From positions 4,476 to 27,722 of the forward strand of contig DJRG01000020.1 in the NCBI GenBank assembly GCA_002438845.1: DNA of 23,247 nucleotides. The letters are read 5' to 3'. Shown here piece after piece: positions 1 to 6,494 of the stretch. The stretch comes from Bacteroidales bacterium UBA6366 (GTDB taxonomy: Bacteria > Bacteroidota > Bacteroidia > Bacteroidales > UBA932). The notes beneath the pieces are model-generated. The model was not told the DNA's origin. It saw nothing but the letters and a program-made list of their open reading frames with translations, and did not search any database. Every line of letters starts with the position of its first letter. The stretch's first letter is position 1. The translations under genes were made by a program, and so were the position numbers.

Positions 1-1
1 C

Positions 2-50
2 TGAAGTTTTTCACTCTCAAAACTTCAAACAAACAAATCAAAACAGCTTC
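2..50. repeat. Leader repeat copy 1, upstream of the MFS gene
   Basis: This segment contains a perfect inverted repeat, TGAAGTTTT at 2-10 and AAAACTTCA at 19-27, followed by AATCAAAACAGCTTC at 36-50. The GAAGTTTTT start and the AATCAARACAGCTTC end recur at 2312-2353, again just before a membrane-protein gene. In both copies the GAAG and CTTC ends can pair. The hairpin has no T-tract on the + strand, so I do not call it a terminator of the gene to the left. Its function is unknown. Confidence 0.4.
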
Positions 51-71
51 TTAACGATAAACTGAACGATT

Positions 72-1427
72 GTGGCAAAAATTTTAAGGAAATATTCATG
101 CTGGATAGCTCTGGCCTGTCTCGTTGTGCCGATGTTCGCGTCGTACTACTTCGATGACATGTTCTCGACGCTGTCCCACCTTTTCGAGAACCCGTCCGCG
201 CTTCACCTGGGGTGGAATTCGGCTGATTACGGACTTTATACGAGCGGTTACTCGGTTCTGTGCGTGTTCGGCGGACTGGTGGTCTGCGGCATGCTTCTGG
301 ACAAGTGGGGCGTGAGGGTGACCGGCTCCATCTTTGTCACGATGATGGCCGGAGGAGCCACCTTGGTGACTTATGCCTTGACTTCCGGACTCCCTCCGAG
401 GACTTCCCTGACAATCGCCTACATAGGCTGCATGTTTTTCGGTCTCGGAAGCGAGATCGCCGGCGTGGCGGTCACCAGGTCGATAGCCAAGTGGTTCAAG
501 GAAGGGAATATGGCCTTTGCCATGGGAGTGCAATTGGCCATAGCCAGGCTTGGAACCGCATTCGCCCTCGTCATCTCGCCAAAACTTGTGATGGCGAAAG
601 CGGCAGGGGAGACATATTCGTTGACAGAGACAGCATCGCCTGCTTTTCTCGGGCTCATCCTGATGATTGTCGGCATGGTGCTTTGGGGGGTGTTCGTGGC
701 CATGGACGCCCGTTTTGACCGTAGGGAGGGGATTGATGACAAGGTCGACACTGCCGAGGAGGACAAGTTTCGCTTCTCTGATGTTATAAAACTCTTGAAA
801 AACAAGCAGTTCATCGCCATTGCCCTGCTCTGCGTCTTTTTCTATAGCAGCGTGGTCTCATTCAAGAAGTTCGCCTCGGCGATCCTTATTCCACGTTTTG
901 ACGTTCCAGTGGAAGCGGCAAGTTGGATGATATCCATGCTTCCGTTCGCCACGGTTGTCTTCGCTCCGATTTTCGGAATATTGGTGGACAAGATCGGTTA
1001 TGGCACCCGTTGGATGCTGACCGGTGCGGTGCTTGCCCTCGTGGCGCATCTACTGCTGGCTTTCGCCCCGTCCGGGGTGCCGTTTTACGGCTACCTCAGC
1101 ATGGTGTTCCTTGGCTTTGGCTATTCCTTGGTGCCTGCCGCCATGTGGCCGTCCGTTCCGAAGATAGTGCCGGATAAGGTGCTTGGGACGGCATATTCAT
1201 TAATTTACTGGGTGCAGAATCTTGGGCTGATGTCGTTCAAGATGCTCGCCGGCAAGATTCTCGCCGCCACCAACCTTGAGAAGGGCGTGAGTGAGACAGG
1301 TGCTGTCTGGGTGGAGGTGATGTTCGTTGCGGTCTGCGTTGTGGCGTTGTTCCTCGCGTTCGCCTTGAGGATGTCATCCCGCCGTAACCCTCAGCTCAGG
1401 CTCGATTTGCCAGACAGGTCCAAATGA
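72..1427 (+). CDS. MFS transporter, MFSD1-like
   Basis: This is a 451-residue integral inner-membrane protein of the major facilitator superfamily. Hydrophobic segments run through the whole length, with a central hydrophilic loop around residues 211-240 separating two six-helix halves. Motif A-like loops are visible in both halves: DKWGVRVTG near residue 77 and DKIGYGTR near residue 306. The stretch at residues 357-393 (AAMWPSVPKIVP, then GTAYS and QNLGL) closely resembles the corresponding part of animal MFSD1, a lysosomal dipeptide carrier, and of its uncharacterised bacterial relatives. A peptide or dipeptide substrate is therefore an inference; other small solutes are possible. The start is GTG; no in-frame ATG lies close by, and the N-terminus is complete for the family. 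A strong terminator follows, so it is probably transcribed alone or with a gene left of the window. TTAACGATAAA lies 10 nt before the start. Confidence 0.85.
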   Translation: MAKILRKYSCWIALACLVVPMFASYYFDDMFSTLSHLFENPSALHLGWNSADYGLYTSGYSVLCVFGGLVVCGMLLDKWGVRVTGSIFVTMMAGGATLVTYALTSGLPPRTSLTIAYIGCMFFGLGSEIAGVAVTRSIAKWFKEGNMAFAMGVQLAIARLGTAFALVISPKLVMAKAAGETYSLTETASPAFLGLILMIVGMVLWGVFVAMDARFDRREGIDDKVDTAEEDKFRFSDVIKLLKNKQFIAIALLCVFFYSSVVSFKKFASAILIPRFDVPVEAASWMISMLPFATVVFAPIFGILVDKIGYGTRWMLTGAVLALVAHLLLAFAPSGVPFYGYLSMVFLGFGYSLVPAAMWPSVPKIVPDKVLGTAYSLIYWVQNLGLMSFKMLAGKILAATNLEKGVSETGAVWVEVMFVAVCVVALFLAFALRMSSRRNPQLRLDLPDRSK

Positions 1428-1442
1428 TTCGGCCAGCGGTAT

Positions 1443-1483
1443 AAAAAATAAGTTGCCTCACAGTGTGGCAACTTATTTTTTTA
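1443..1483. terminator. Bidirectional hairpin terminator after the MFS gene
   Basis: A near-perfect inverted repeat has left arm AAAATAAGTTGCC (about 1445-1457) and right arm GGCAACTTATTTT (1467-1479). It is flanked by an A-run on the left and a T-run on the right. It lies 17 nt after the MFS stop codon. Confidence 0.85.
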
Positions 1484-1494
1484 TCGATTACTTA

Positions 1495-1525
1495 GTTGTA
1501 CTCTTGAAATTATGTTGTAAATTTG
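1495..1525 (+). promoter_or_regulatory. Bacteroidota-type promoter for the lipoprotein gene
   Basis: GTTG at 1495-1498 serves as the -33 element. TAAATTTG at 1518-1525 matches the TAnnTTTG -7 consensus, with a 19-nt spacer. Transcription would begin near 1530, about 22 nt before the ATG at 1553. Confidence 0.7.
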
Positions 1526-1552
1526 GCAGATTAACGATAAAATCAATTTTTT

Positions 1553-2311
1553 ATGAAAAACTCAATCAAAGTCCTCGCTCTGGCAGTCGTTTCGGCTGCG
1601 ATTATTTCCTGCGAGAGCAAACCTTCGACAATGAGCTACACATTGGCGGGCACTTTCGGCTACATCGTGGAGAACACGACCACCTTTCCGGTCGTGGACA
1701 GCATTTACTACAACAAATACATCATGCTGGACAATTATTCCGCATTGCGTACTTCCTGCGATGATGTCAATTCCGGTTTCAACGGTGGTTGGAGGATCTC
1801 TTTGAAGAAAGGAAGCCTGGAAGAGCCGGCGGATCTTCAGATGCTCTCGTCCGCAGGCCTTGGCGCCGGTCTCTATGACTCAAAGAGCGGTCTTGCCAAC
1901 AAGGCCTACGCCGTTTACTCCCCGTCTTTGGAATCCGGTTACGACATCCTGTTCAATTACAAGAACTATTTCTCTAAATCTACCTGCTATGTGTCTGGTT
2001 TCTACATCAACAACACAAAATATGTGGAGAAACTTGCCGCGGACGGCCAGGTCGCCGATGGAGACTTCCTTAAGGTGACAGCCAAGTTCTTCAAGAACGA
2101 CATAGAGGTATGTACTGAAGAGTTCTATCTTGTGGACTACAGGGGAGCCGAGAAAAAGATTGTGAAGGATTGGACGGCATGGGAGATGAAGGATGCCTCT
2201 AAATGCGATGCCGATGCTGTCAAATTTGATGTGTCCTCCTCCAACGAAATGCTGTACCCTCAGTCATTCTGCCTTGATGTCTTGGTGGCCGCCATCGCCG
2301 TTGAATATTAG
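1553..2311 (+). CDS. DUF4465-like lipoprotein
   Basis: This is a 252-residue predicted lipoprotein. The signal peptide ends in a lipobox (AAIISC) with the modified cysteine at residue 20, so the protein is probably anchored to the outer or inner membrane. The central part resembles the DUF4465 family of Bacteroidota surface proteins: a YAVYSPSL segment, then the GFYINNTKY motif where the family has GxYxxNTxY, then GDFLKVTAKF. The C-terminal half contains a TAWEMKD segment that matches the family's WxxxDL region loosely. No function is established for these proteins; a beta-sandwich fold and a carbohydrate- or protein-binding role are only guesses. It has its own promoter and lies between two membrane-protein genes on the same strand. 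I see no terminator between it and the DUF975 gene downstream, so the two could share a transcript. Confidence 0.65.
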   Translation: MKNSIKVLALAVVSAAIISCESKPSTMSYTLAGTFGYIVENTTTFPVVDSIYYNKYIMLDNYSALRTSCDDVNSGFNGGWRISLKKGSLEEPADLQMLSSAGLGAGLYDSKSGLANKAYAVYSPSLESGYDILFNYKNYFSKSTCYVSGFYINNTKYVEKLAADGQVADGDFLKVTAKFFKNDIEVCTEEFYLVDYRGAEKKIVKDWTAWEMKDASKCDADAVKFDVSSSNEMLYPQSFCLDVLVAAIAVEY

Positions 2312-2353
2312 GAAGTTTTTGATTTAAGCAAGCAAGCGAATCAAGACAGCTTC
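2312..2353. repeat. Leader repeat copy 2, upstream of the DUF975 gene
   Basis: GAAGTTTTT at 2312-2320 and AATCAAGACAGCTTC at 2339-2353 repeat the two ends of the element at 2-50. Within this copy TTGATT (2319-2324) can pair with AATCAA (2339-2344), and GAAG with CTTC, giving a long imperfect hairpin. It starts directly after the lipoprotein stop codon, so it could be a terminator-like 3' end or a leader structure. There is no T-tract. Confidence 0.4.
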
Positions 2354-2392
2354 AAATTGGTCATCAAATATTAATTTTAACTTTATACTGCC

Positions 2393-3073
2393 ATGAAAGA
2401 GAATCTGTATTACAAGAACGAGGCTTTGGCCGCCCTCAAGGGGAAATGGGCACCGGCGGTGTTGGCTGTTCTGGCCTATTTCGTGCTGTCAACCGTGTTC
2501 CTTGCCCCTTATCAGATCAAGGCCGCCGAACTTCAGAATGATCCAACAAATCTGGAACTTGCCATGGATCTGATGAAGGTGTACCCGTTGCTTTTGCTTG
2601 GGATGCTCTTGGTGATCTCCCCATTGCTGGTCGGCCTTGTAAACTGCTTCAAGGAACTCCTTGTCAAGAGTGATGAAAGGATGCTTCAGAACGAGTTCAA
2701 GATTGGTTTCGGAAACTACTTCCATCATGTCTGGGGGTATTTTCTCAACAGGTTCTTCGTCTTTCTGTGGTCCATGCTTTTCCTGATTCCTGGCTTTATA
2801 AAGATGCTTTCGTACGCGATGACGAACTACATCCTGGTGGACAGGCCGGAACTTTCGGCAAACGAGGCGATCAATCTCAGCAAGGACATGATGTACGGTC
2901 ACAAATTCGATCTCTTCTACCTTTATCTCAGTTTCGCCGGATGGCTCATCCTCAGCGTCTTCACTTTGGGAATAGGATTGCTGTGGCTTATCCCTTACGC
3001 ACAGACCGCACAGGCTTCATTCTACCTTGATGTGAAGGAGGACTATGAAAGAAGGAAAGGAGTAAGTTTTTAG
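2393..3073 (+). CDS. DUF975 family integral membrane protein
   Basis: This 226-residue membrane protein belongs to the DUF975 family. The family signature is clear in the C-terminal half: IPGFIKMLSYAMTNYILVD, then ELSANEAINLSKDMM, then GHKFDLFYL, then FTLGIGLLWLIPY. The predicted hydrophobic segments are near residues 19-37, 66-86, 120-138 and 178-204. The N-terminus (residues 1-16) is basic and amphipathic, as is usual in the family. Its biochemical role is unknown; relatives are widespread in Firmicutes and Bacteroidota. The ATG start follows an AT-rich stretch without a Shine-Dalgarno sequence. A weak promoter-like TAACTTTA lies at 2378-2385, too close to the ATG for a normal leader. The gene converges with rimM, with three bases between the stop codons. 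Confidence 0.85.
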   Translation: MKENLYYKNEALAALKGKWAPAVLAVLAYFVLSTVFLAPYQIKAAELQNDPTNLELAMDLMKVYPLLLLGMLLVISPLLVGLVNCFKELLVKSDERMLQNEFKIGFGNYFHHVWGYFLNRFFVFLWSMLFLIPGFIKMLSYAMTNYILVDRPELSANEAINLSKDMMYGHKFDLFYLYLSFAGWLILSVFTLGIGLLWLIPYAQTAQASFYLDVKEDYERRKGVSF

Positions 3074-3076
3074 GAT

Positions 3077-3601
3077 TTAGATCAGCCCCTCGGGAACATC
3101 AACCGAGATGGCCTTTGAATCTTCGTCGACGGACAGGATGAGGTCTTCATGCAGAGGAATCATCACCTGTCCGTCTTTCGTCTCCACGTAGAGGCACGTG
3201 TTGCCGGGAATGTCCTCGTAGTCAGTGATCTCTCCCACCTCGATGTTTTCCGCGTTCAGGAGGGTCCATCCAATCAGATCATCCACTGTAAGGCTTTCAT
3301 CGGCGTCTTCGTCCTGATGAATGGCCGTGGCCTTGGCGGAGATGTCCTTGCCGGTCAGCTCCTCCGCGTCTTCAAGATTCTTCACACCGGTCAGGCGCAC
3401 AAGGGCCCGATTCGTGCCTTTCCTTGAAAAAGATTCGATAAAAAACGGAACCGGCAGTCCATCAAACGTGATGAACACCGGTTCCTTTTGATTCAAGTCC
3501 TCGGGATTGATTTCGCGGAAACCCACAAGGATTTCGCCTTCGGTACCGTTGGACTTCAGTACCCGGGCAATCCGCAGAAGTTCTGACTTTGCCCTGGACA
3601 T
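3077..3601 (-). CDS. rimM: Ribosome maturation factor RimM
   Basis: RimM binds ribosomal protein S19 in the 30S head and helps to mature the 3' domain of 16S rRNA. The 174-residue product has the usual two-part layout. The N-terminal RimM barrel is at residues 1-85 (LRIARVLKSNGTEGEILVGF at the start; GTNRALVRLTGVKNLEDAE near its end). The C-terminal PRC-barrel-like domain is at about residues 100-170 (DLIGWTLLN, VGEITDYEDIPGN, VMIPLHEDLI). The family's IVKPHGIKGE motif is degenerate here (VLKSNGTEGE), as is common in Bacteroidota. The ATG lies four bases after the rpsP stop, so the two genes are surely cotranscribed, in the usual rpsP-rimM order. Unlike in proteobacteria, trmD does not follow. 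Confidence 0.93.
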   Translation of the reverse strand: MSRAKSELLRIARVLKSNGTEGEILVGFREINPEDLNQKEPVFITFDGLPVPFFIESFSRKGTNRALVRLTGVKNLEDAEELTGKDISAKATAIHQDEDADESLTVDDLIGWTLLNAENIEVGEITDYEDIPGNTCLYVETKDGQVMIPLHEDLILSVDEDSKAISVDVPEGLI

Positions 3602-3605
3602 CTGG

Positions 3606-4169
3606 TTAGGCCTCCGCTGGAGCTTCCGGAGCAGCCTCGGCGGCTGCGGCTTCCTCAGCGGCCTTCGCAGCGGCAGCCTCTTCGGCGGCCTTGCGCTGAG
3701 CCTCAGCGAGCTCTTCAGCCTTCTTGGCGAGAGCCTCGGCCCTTTCCGCGTTAACCTTCTTCTCAGCCTCGAGAGCGACCTTGGCCTTGTCGGCGGCGTC
3801 CTTTACAAGACCTGCCTTCTTAGCCGCGATCTTTGCGTCTCTTTCCGCCTTCCAAGCGTTCCATTTCTGGTCGGCCTGCTCCTGTGTGAGAGCTCCCTTG
3901 GCAATACCGCCGTCGAGGTGCTTTCTCAGAAGAACACCCTCGTAAGAGAGGAGTCTGCGGGCTACGAGTGTAGGTTGTGCGCCGACGTTGAGCCATTTGA
4001 GAGCCTTCTCGCCATCAAGGATGATGGTGGCAGGATTGGTGTTAGGGTTGTAGGAGCCGAGTTGCTCGATGAAACGTCCGTCGCGAGGAGCGCGGGAATC
4101 AGCCACAACAATGTGGAAGAATGCGAAATTCTTCTTACCGTGGCGCTGAAGTCTGATTTTAACAGCCAT
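3606..4169 (-). CDS. rpsP: 30S ribosomal protein S16 with a long C-terminal tail
   Basis: S16 is a structural protein of the small ribosomal subunit. Residues 1-85 form the conserved domain, with the hallmark start MAVKIRLQRHGKK and the FHIVVADSRAPRDGRFIEQLG block. The protein has 187 residues against about 80-90 in Escherichia coli. The extension from about residue 95 is rich in Ala, Lys and Glu (a likely helix or coiled coil), ending in a low-complexity AAEEAAAAEAAPEAPAEA segment. Such tails are normal for Bacteroidota S16, so this is not a fusion. It is the first gene of the rpsP-rimM operon, driven by a promoter at 4232-4263 that is divergent from the tRNA gene. Confidence 0.96.
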   Translation of the reverse strand: MAVKIRLQRHGKKNFAFFHIVVADSRAPRDGRFIEQLGSYNPNTNPATIILDGEKALKWLNVGAQPTLVARRLLSYEGVLLRKHLDGGIAKGALTQEQADQKWNAWKAERDAKIAAKKAGLVKDAADKAKVALEAEKKVNAERAEALAKKAEELAEAQRKAAEEAAAAKAAEEAAAAEAAPEAPAEA

Positions 4170-4210
4170 TGTGAATCTGTTTTAATAAATTAATAATGTT
4201 TAACCTGTGA

Positions 4211-4227
4211 TCTCCAACTCGTGGAGA
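4211..4227 (-). promoter_or_regulatory. Hairpin at the 5' end of the rpsP leader
   Basis: TCTCCA (4211-4216) and TGGAGA (4222-4227) form a perfect six-base stem with a five-base loop, ACTCG. From the predicted -7 box the rpsP transcript would start near 4226, so the hairpin would sit at its extreme 5' end. It could stabilise the mRNA or take part in ribosomal-protein feedback. The structure is visible; its role is inference. Confidence 0.4.
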
Positions 4228-4231
4228 CGGA

Positions 4232-4263
4232 CAAAGTTACGAAATATAAATTTATTCTCGAAA
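4232..4263 (-). promoter_or_regulatory. rpsP-rimM promoter
   Basis: On the minus strand TAACTTTG (4239 down to 4232) is a perfect match to TAnnTTTG. About 19 nt further upstream the -33 position reads TTTC (4263 down to 4260), a partial match to TTTG. Confidence 0.65.
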
Positions 4264-4266
4264 TTT

Positions 4267-4297
4267 TTTGGTATTTCAGGAATATTCTTTATCTTTG
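4267..4297 (+). promoter_or_regulatory. tRNA-Leu promoter
   Basis: TTTG at 4267-4270 (-33) and TATCTTTG at 4290-4297 (-7) are separated by 19 nt and match the Bacteroidota housekeeping consensus fully. The predicted start near 4303 leaves a leader of about 23 nt before the tRNA. Confidence 0.8.
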
Positions 4298-4325
4298 CAA
4301 TCCCAAAACAAAGGGAGACATACTT

Positions 4326-4408
4326 GCGGTAGTGGTGAAATGGTATACACGCTACTTTGAGGGGGTAGTGGGCGCAAGCCCGTGTGAGTTCGACTCTCAC
4401 CTACCGCA
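4326..4408 (+). tRNA. tRNA-Leu (anticodon GAG)
   Basis: The 83-nt sequence folds into a class II tRNA. The acceptor stem pairs GCGGTAG (4326-4332) with CTACCGC (4401-4407), followed by discriminator A. The D arm carries TGGTGAAATGGTATACAC. The anticodon stem pairs CTACT with GGTAG around the loop TTGAGGG, giving anticodon GAG, which reads CUC and CUU leucine codons. A long variable arm (TGGGC-GCAA-GCCC) is typical of leucine tRNAs, and the T arm is GTGAG-TTCGACT-CTCAC. The CCA end is not encoded. It is flanked by its own promoter and a terminator, so it is a single-gene unit. Confidence 0.95.
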
Positions 4409-4416
4409 CAAGATTG

Positions 4417-4444
4417 CCCGACGGATTTCTCCGCCGGGTTTTTT
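4417..4444 (+). terminator. Terminator of tRNA-Leu
   Basis: CCCGACGGA pairs with TCCGCCGGG around the loop TTTC with a single A/C mismatch (4417-4438), followed by a run of Ts to 4444. It begins nine bases after the tRNA end. Confidence 0.85.
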
Positions 4445-4468
4445 GTATATATCTCGGCCCGTTTTTCC

Positions 4469-4569
4469 GGGGGCATAAAATCCGAATTTGCACCCGTTAG
4501 CGTATAATAGAGTCTATTCGGGGGCAAATGATGGGATTTTGCACCCGGATAGGATTTTGCCTCTGTCAG
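4469..4569. repeat. Tandem GGGGGCA / TTTGCACCC repeats upstream of the GH78 gene
   Basis: Three related direct copies are visible: ATCCGAATTTGCACCCGTTAG shortened at 4481-4500, ATGGGATTTTGCACCCGGAT at 4531-4550, and ATAGGATTTTGCCTCTGTCA at 4549-4568. The first two are each preceded by GGGGGCA (4469-4475 and 4520-4526, 51 nt apart), so each forms an inverted repeat of the GGGKGCAAA / TTTGCACCC type. The third copy covers the -33 element of the gene's promoter. Possible roles are an operator array for a regulator or copies of an intergenic repeat family; the sequence cannot separate these. Confidence 0.55.
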
Positions 4570-4587
4570 GAATTTTCATTAAGTTTG
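4555..4587 (+). promoter_or_regulatory. Promoter of the GH78 gene
   Basis: TTTTG at 4555-4559 (-33) and TAAGTTTG at 4580-4587 (-7) match the Bacteroidota consensus with a 20-nt spacer. The -7 box ends only four bases before the ATG at 4592, so the mRNA would have almost no 5' leader. Confidence 0.65.
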
Positions 4588-4591
4588 TAAT

Positions 4592-6334
4592 ATGATCAAA
4601 AAGATTATCCTATTCGGAGCGCTGCTGGGAGCGGCACTCTTTGCTTCCGCTCAGGAGACTGACATTCAAGAAAATGCGAGAGCCACACGTCTGGATTCCG
4701 AGTTTGTCAACGAGTACATCACTCCGGCTCGTGTCATGCTTTCGGACGGAGGGGTGGTCGGAACGGAGAACCTTCTGCGGCCGTATTGCGGGCAAGTCTC
4801 CACCAATGAGCCTAATGTCTGCGTGTTCAGAAACGGCAAGGACGGCAGGAGCTCGGTTCTGTTGGATTTCGGGAAAGAGATTCATGGTGGCATCCAGATA
4901 GTAAGGGCCATGTCTGCCGACAAAGCGGCGGCACGTTTCCGCATCTGCTTCGGAGAATCGGTAAGCGAGGCTCTCAGCAATGTGGGTGATGCCGGTACCA
5001 CAGCCACCAACGAGCACTCGGTCAGAGACTTCGAGATCTTTGTGCCATGGCTTGGATCCGCAGAATATGGCAACACAGGTTTCCGCTTCATGCGTCTGGA
5101 ACTGCTCGGGGAGGACACAGAGGCTTTGTTGGTGGCGGTAAGGGCTGTCTCGCGCTATCGTGACATTCCTTATGTCGGGCAATTCAAATGCAGCGACGAG
5201 AGGCTGAACCAGATCTGGCAGACGGGGGCCTACACGGTTCATCTGAACATGCAGGATTATCTCTGGGACGGCATCAAGAGAGACAGGCTCGTGTGGATAG
5301 GTGACATGCACCCGGAGGTGATGGCCGTGAATACGGTCTTCGGCAACCACAAGGTTGTCCAGAAAAGTCTGGATTATGTGCGTAACAGCACTCCTCCGAC
5401 TGTGTGGATGAATGGAATATGCTCATATTCATTGTGGTGGATCATCATTCATCACCACCTTTACGAATATTACGGCGATCTTGCGTACTTGAGGGAGCAG
5501 CACTCGTACATGACGGATCTTTTGCACACTGTAATGGCTAATTTCGACGGTTCGAAAGAGAATTTCAAGGACGGACGTTTCATAGATTGGCCAACCTCCG
5601 AAAAACCTGACGCTATCCACGCCGGTCTTCAGGCGCTTTCCGTGAGGGCGATGGAGGCAGGTGCGGACATGGCCGGATGGCTTGGTGACAACCAGCTGAA
5701 GGAAGAGTGCTTGGCGGCGGCTTCTGAATTACGCAAGCACACGCCTTCCGTGACATCAAGCAAGCAGGCGGCCGCTCTGCTTTATCTTGAGGACATGGCT
5801 GACGCAGAGGATGCCCGCAAGGTGATTCTGGCCGGAGGTGCCAACGGATTTTCCTCGTTCATGGGCTATTACATGCTTGAGGCTTTGGCCAAAAGCGGTG
5901 ACTACGACGAGGCCATGAGGATGATCTCGGATTATTGGGGGGCGATGCTTGATCTCGGAGCGACAACATTCTGGGAGGATTTCGACTACTCCAAGGTGGA
6001 GGGAGCCGGCAGGATTGACGAGATCGTTCCGGAGGGTAAATACGACATCCATGCCGATGGCGGGGCCTACTGCTATGTCGGATTACGTCATAGTTTCTGC
6101 CATGGTTGGGCGTCAGGCCCGACTGTGTGGCTGAGTTCGCATGTGCTTGGCATCGAACCTGCCGAGCCGGGGTTCAAGAAAGTCAGGATAAACCCTCATC
6201 TCGGTTCTTTGGAATGGGCCGAAGGCTCGTATCCTACACCTTACGGACCGATCACCGTATCGCATCGCAAAGAGGCGGATGGCACGGTCAAATCCAAGAT
6301 CCATCTCCCGAAGGGCGTGAGGCTTGTAAAGTAA
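4592..6334 (+). CDS. Secreted alpha-L-rhamnosidase-like glycoside hydrolase (GH78)
   Basis: The predicted activity is release of terminal alpha-L-rhamnose from plant or bacterial glycans, probably in the periplasm. A type I signal peptide (residues 1-20, cleavage after FASA) is clear. Residues 50-195 form a beta-rich region (LLDFGKEIHGG, FRFMRLEL) as in the accessory sandwich domain before the GH78 barrel. The (alpha/alpha)6 barrel follows. It shows the family's acidic cluster in WDGIKRDRLVWIGDMHPE (D226, D231, D238, E242), the base-type Glu in TTFWEDFD (E462) and the HGW motif at 504-506. A small C-terminal beta domain (EPGFKKVRINPHLG, YPTPYGPITV) completes the fold. At 580 residues it is compact, since many GH78 enzymes exceed 800. 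It stands alone, with no SusCD pair or sugar sensor nearby. Substrate specificity cannot be read from the sequence. Confidence 0.85.
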   Translation: MIKKIILFGALLGAALFASAQETDIQENARATRLDSEFVNEYITPARVMLSDGGVVGTENLLRPYCGQVSTNEPNVCVFRNGKDGRSSVLLDFGKEIHGGIQIVRAMSADKAAARFRICFGESVSEALSNVGDAGTTATNEHSVRDFEIFVPWLGSAEYGNTGFRFMRLELLGEDTEALLVAVRAVSRYRDIPYVGQFKCSDERLNQIWQTGAYTVHLNMQDYLWDGIKRDRLVWIGDMHPEVMAVNTVFGNHKVVQKSLDYVRNSTPPTVWMNGICSYSLWWIIIHHHLYEYYGDLAYLREQHSYMTDLLHTVMANFDGSKENFKDGRFIDWPTSEKPDAIHAGLQALSVRAMEAGADMAGWLGDNQLKEECLAAASELRKHTPSVTSSKQAAALLYLEDMADAEDARKVILAGGANGFSSFMGYYMLEALAKSGDYDEAMRMISDYWGAMLDLGATTFWEDFDYSKVEGAGRIDEIVPEGKYDIHADGGAYCYVGLRHSFCHGWASGPTVWLSSHVLGIEPAEPGFKKVRINPHLGSLEWAEGSYPTPYGPITVSHRKEADGTVKSKIHLPKGVRLVK

Positions 6335-6442
6335 TATTCCCGTCGCATGGATCCTTTCCCCAAGCCCATTACTAACAGTCGTGCTTTGTCGGATGCTTAC
6401 GCCCATTAGGGCTGCCACGAAGTTGGAGGGGTATATATAATA

Positions 6443-6476
6443 AAAAAGGATGGCCAATTTTGGCCATCCTTTTTAT
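6443..6476. terminator. Bidirectional terminator between GH78 and the TPR lipoprotein
   Basis: A perfect 14-base stem, AAAAAGGATGGCCA (6443-6456) with TGGCCATCCTTTTT (6461-6474), closes a four-base loop. The A- and T-rich ends serve both strands, which fits the two convergent genes. Confidence 0.9.
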
Positions 6477-6494
6477 TGCTGTTTTGAGTCAGTA

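Noticed and set aside
3507..4193. A 228-codon open frame on the + strand opposite rpsP and the start of rimM
   Set aside because: It lies exactly over two certain genes, and its Leu/Ser-rich product is the expected mirror of the Ala/Lys/Glu codons of the S16 tail.
4469..4569. A CRISPR array
   Set aside because: There are only two or three imperfect copies with unequal spacing, each internally palindromic, and no cas genes in the window.
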